Assembly: GCA_021818125.1 (NCBI GenBank)
Contig: JAKAFG010000028.1
Location: forward strand, 1-14,266
From: Pseudomonadota bacterium
Lineage (GTDB): Bacteria > Pseudomonadota > Gammaproteobacteria > Acidithiobacillales > Acidithiobacillaceae
Length of the DNA stretch: 14,266 nucleotides
Direction of reading: 5' to 3'
The translations under genes and the position numbers were made by a program. The notes beneath the pieces are model-generated. The model had not been told where the DNA came from, ran no database searches, and saw nothing but the letters and a program-made list of their open reading frames with translations. Below are positions 12,767-14,266 of this stretch, in pieces (position 1 is the first letter of the stretch; each line of letters begins with the position of its first letter).

Positions 12767-14266
12767 ATGAAGCAGTTTAACGGGGCATTCTTCCGTGACC
12801 TGTGGCGGATGACCAAACCCTACTGGTGGCACTCCGAGGAGCGCTGGATGGCGCGTGGGGTCTTTGCCCTCATCATTCTCCTCAATCTGTTCATGGTCTT
12901 TATTTCTTACCGCATTACCGAGTGGTATGCGGTGTTCTGGAATGCCCTGCAGCACTTTGCAGTGAATGCCGCCTGGCACCAGATGCTGATTTTTCTGGGA
13001 TTGGCCACTCTGTACATCGTCGCGGCGGTTTCCCAGACCTTTTTTACCCAGATGCTGGAGATTCACTGGCGGCGTTGGTTGACGAAGCATTATCTGGATA
13101 CCTGGCTGGCCAAAAGTACCTTCTATCACATGCAGGTGCTGGGCGATGGCACCGACAACCCGGATCAGCGCATCAGCGAGGATTTGGCCAGTTTCACCGG
13201 GCAGACACTCAATATTGTGATTGGCCTGCTCAGTTCTGTCACGACCCTCGCTGCCTTTGTGTTCATGCTCTGGGATTTGTCGGCCATGATCACCATTCCC
13301 TGGCAGGGCAGTCTCTATACAATCCCCGGCTATCTGGTATGGGCGGCGCTCATTTATTCCGTATTCGGCACTATTCTGACGGCCCTTATCGGGCGGCCAC
13401 TCATCAGTCTGAACTTTAATCAGGAGCGTTATCAGGCGGATTTCCGTTTCAGCATGATGCGTCTGCGTGAAAACAGTGAGAGTATCGCGCTGTATGGCGG
13501 CGAGACTGAGGAGCGCCACCACTTTCTGCAGCGGTTCGCTAACGTCTATGCCAACTATTGGCGGATTATCTGGCGATCCATGCGCCTCAATTGGTGGGTG
13601 TCCGGCTATGGCCAGGTGGCCATCATTTTCCCGATCCTGGTGAGCATGCCCGCCTATTTTGTCAATAAAGCTATTGGCATTGGTGGCTTGCAGCAGATTG
13701 CCTCGGCTTTTGCCCAGGTGCAGGGTGCGTTGTCTTTTATTGTCAGCAGTTATGGCAGTCTGGCCAACTGGCATGCCGTCGTCGATCGTCTGCGTTTTTT
13801 CGAACAGTCGATGGATGAGGTGCGCGTTATCCGGGAAACCCATTACCAGATCGAGCGCAAGGATGGTCCGCGGCTCATTGTGCAGGCCCTCAATGTGCGC
13901 CTGCCCGATGGCCGGGAATTGATTCACCACCTGGATCTGGATGTGCGCCGTGGAGAGCGCTTGCTGATCATGGGCCCATCGGGCGGAGGTAAAAGCACGC
14001 TGGTGCGGGCTTTGGCCGGTATTTGGCCCTTTGGTGAGGGGACGGTGGAGCTGCCGCGGAGCGACCGTCCGCTCTTCCTGCCGCAGAAGCCGTATCTGCC
14101 CTTGGGCACTTTGCGTGATGTGCTGGTGTATCCCTTCGGGGTGCCAGGGGTCAGCGACGCCCGGCTGCGGCAGGTGCTCCATCTGGTCGGCATGGAAGCG
14201 CTGGCCGACAAGCTGGAGGACGCCCGTTTGTGGTCCCATGTATTGTCTCTGGGTGAGCAGCAGCGC
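12767..14266 (+). CDS. SbmA/BacA-like ABC exporter-type permease-ATPase fusion, N-terminal 500 aa (cut by window edge)
   Basis: Inner-membrane half-transporter in which an ABC_membrane_2-type permease is fused to an ATPase (the group annotated as vitamin B12, bleomycin or antimicrobial peptide transport proteins, including YddA and relatives of SbmA/BacA). The ATG at 12767 has GGAGAT eight bases upstream and the frame stays open to the last base. Membrane spans are visible near 31-48 (FALIILLNLFMVFISY), 72-92, 146-170, 186-208 and 280-300; the family mark is NPDQRISEDL (131-140). The ATPase begins near 370, with Walker A GPSGGGKST (403-411). The last visible residues are the signature LSLGEQQR (493-500); Walker B lies outside. 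The substrate cannot be told from sequence. Confidence 0.92.
   Translation, partial: MKQFNGAFFRDLWRMTKPYWWHSEERWMARGVFALIILLNLFMVFISYRITEWYAVFWNALQHFAVNAAWHQMLIFLGLATLYIVAAVSQTFFTQMLEIHWRRWLTKHYLDTWLAKSTFYHMQVLGDGTDNPDQRISEDLASFTGQTLNIVIGLLSSVTTLAAFVFMLWDLSAMITIPWQGSLYTIPGYLVWAALIYSVFGTILTALIGRPLISLNFNQERYQADFRFSMMRLRENSESIALYGGETEERHHFLQRFANVYANYWRIIWRSMRLNWWVSGYGQVAIIFPILVSMPAYFVNKAIGIGGLQQIASAFAQVQGALSFIVSSYGSLANWHAVVDRLRFFEQSMDEVRVIRETHYQIERKDGPRLIVQALNVRLPDGRELIHHLDLDVRRGERLLIMGPSGGGKSTLVRALAGIWPFGEGTVELPRSDRPLFLPQKPYLPLGTLRDVLVYPFGVPGVSDARLRQVLHLVGMEALADKLEDARLWSHVLSLGEQQR

Noticed and set aside
12677..14239. 520-codon open frame on the minus strand, antisense to the ABC transporter
   Set aside because: The plus frame has Walker A, the ABC signature and membrane spans. 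The antisense frame has no recognisable domain, is rich in His, Gln and Pro, and is a side effect of GC-rich codon use.

Overview
The window reads as ordinary chromosomal sequence of a GC-rich Gram-negative proteobacterium. The gene content (groESL under a CIRCE operator, DsbD, a glnE-ilvE-zinc-finger operon, a YhdP-type AsmA protein followed by a Nit1-type amidase, an SbmA/BacA-like ABC exporter) would fit an acidithiobacillus-like or other gamma/betaproteobacterial chromosome; the genus is inference from general resemblance only. I see no insertion sequence, prophage, CRISPR array, tRNA or rRNA.

Layout. 1-743 (minus): start of groEL (cut by the window edge), complete groES, and their control region, a strong sigma70-type promoter whose -10 box touches a CIRCE operator for HrcA. 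744-1505 (minus): an ABHD10-like alpha/beta hydrolase. 1506-1900: a 395-base stretch without a convincing protein gene. It holds two tandem copies of a conserved element that, read on the minus strand, look like two small RNA genes, each with a C/U-rich CCUCC core next to a rho-independent terminator of different sequence but similar shape. The copy nearer the hydrolase has a well-placed promoter and a perfect 11-bp hairpin at its predicted 5' end. 1901-3730 (plus): full-length dsbD. 3751-7765 (minus): a tightly packed operon glnE -> ilvE -> zf-CHCC protein. 8023-11700 (plus): YhdP-family inner-membrane protein, followed four bases later by a Nit1-type amidase (11705-12538). 12767-end (plus): an SbmA/BacA-like fused permease-ATPase, cut at its ABC signature motif.

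How the genes work together: groESL is the cytosolic chaperonin under HrcA control. DsbD carries electrons to periplasmic thiol-disulfide proteins. GlnE tunes glutamine synthetase by reversible adenylylation, and IlvE is a glutamate-using branched-chain transaminase, so that operon is about nitrogen and amino-acid metabolism. YhdP-type proteins are linked to phospholipid traffic between the membranes, while Nit1 repairs deaminated glutathione; their pairing is common in proteobacteria, but I see no functional link in the sequence.

The part most worth a second look is 1506-1750. The duplicated element can be read either as two plus-strand small ORFs with a shared ribosome-binding site, or, as I favour, as two minus-strand RNAs carrying an antisense copy of a translation-initiation site. 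The first copy also lies directly in the path of transcription into the hydrolase gene and could act as its attenuated leader.
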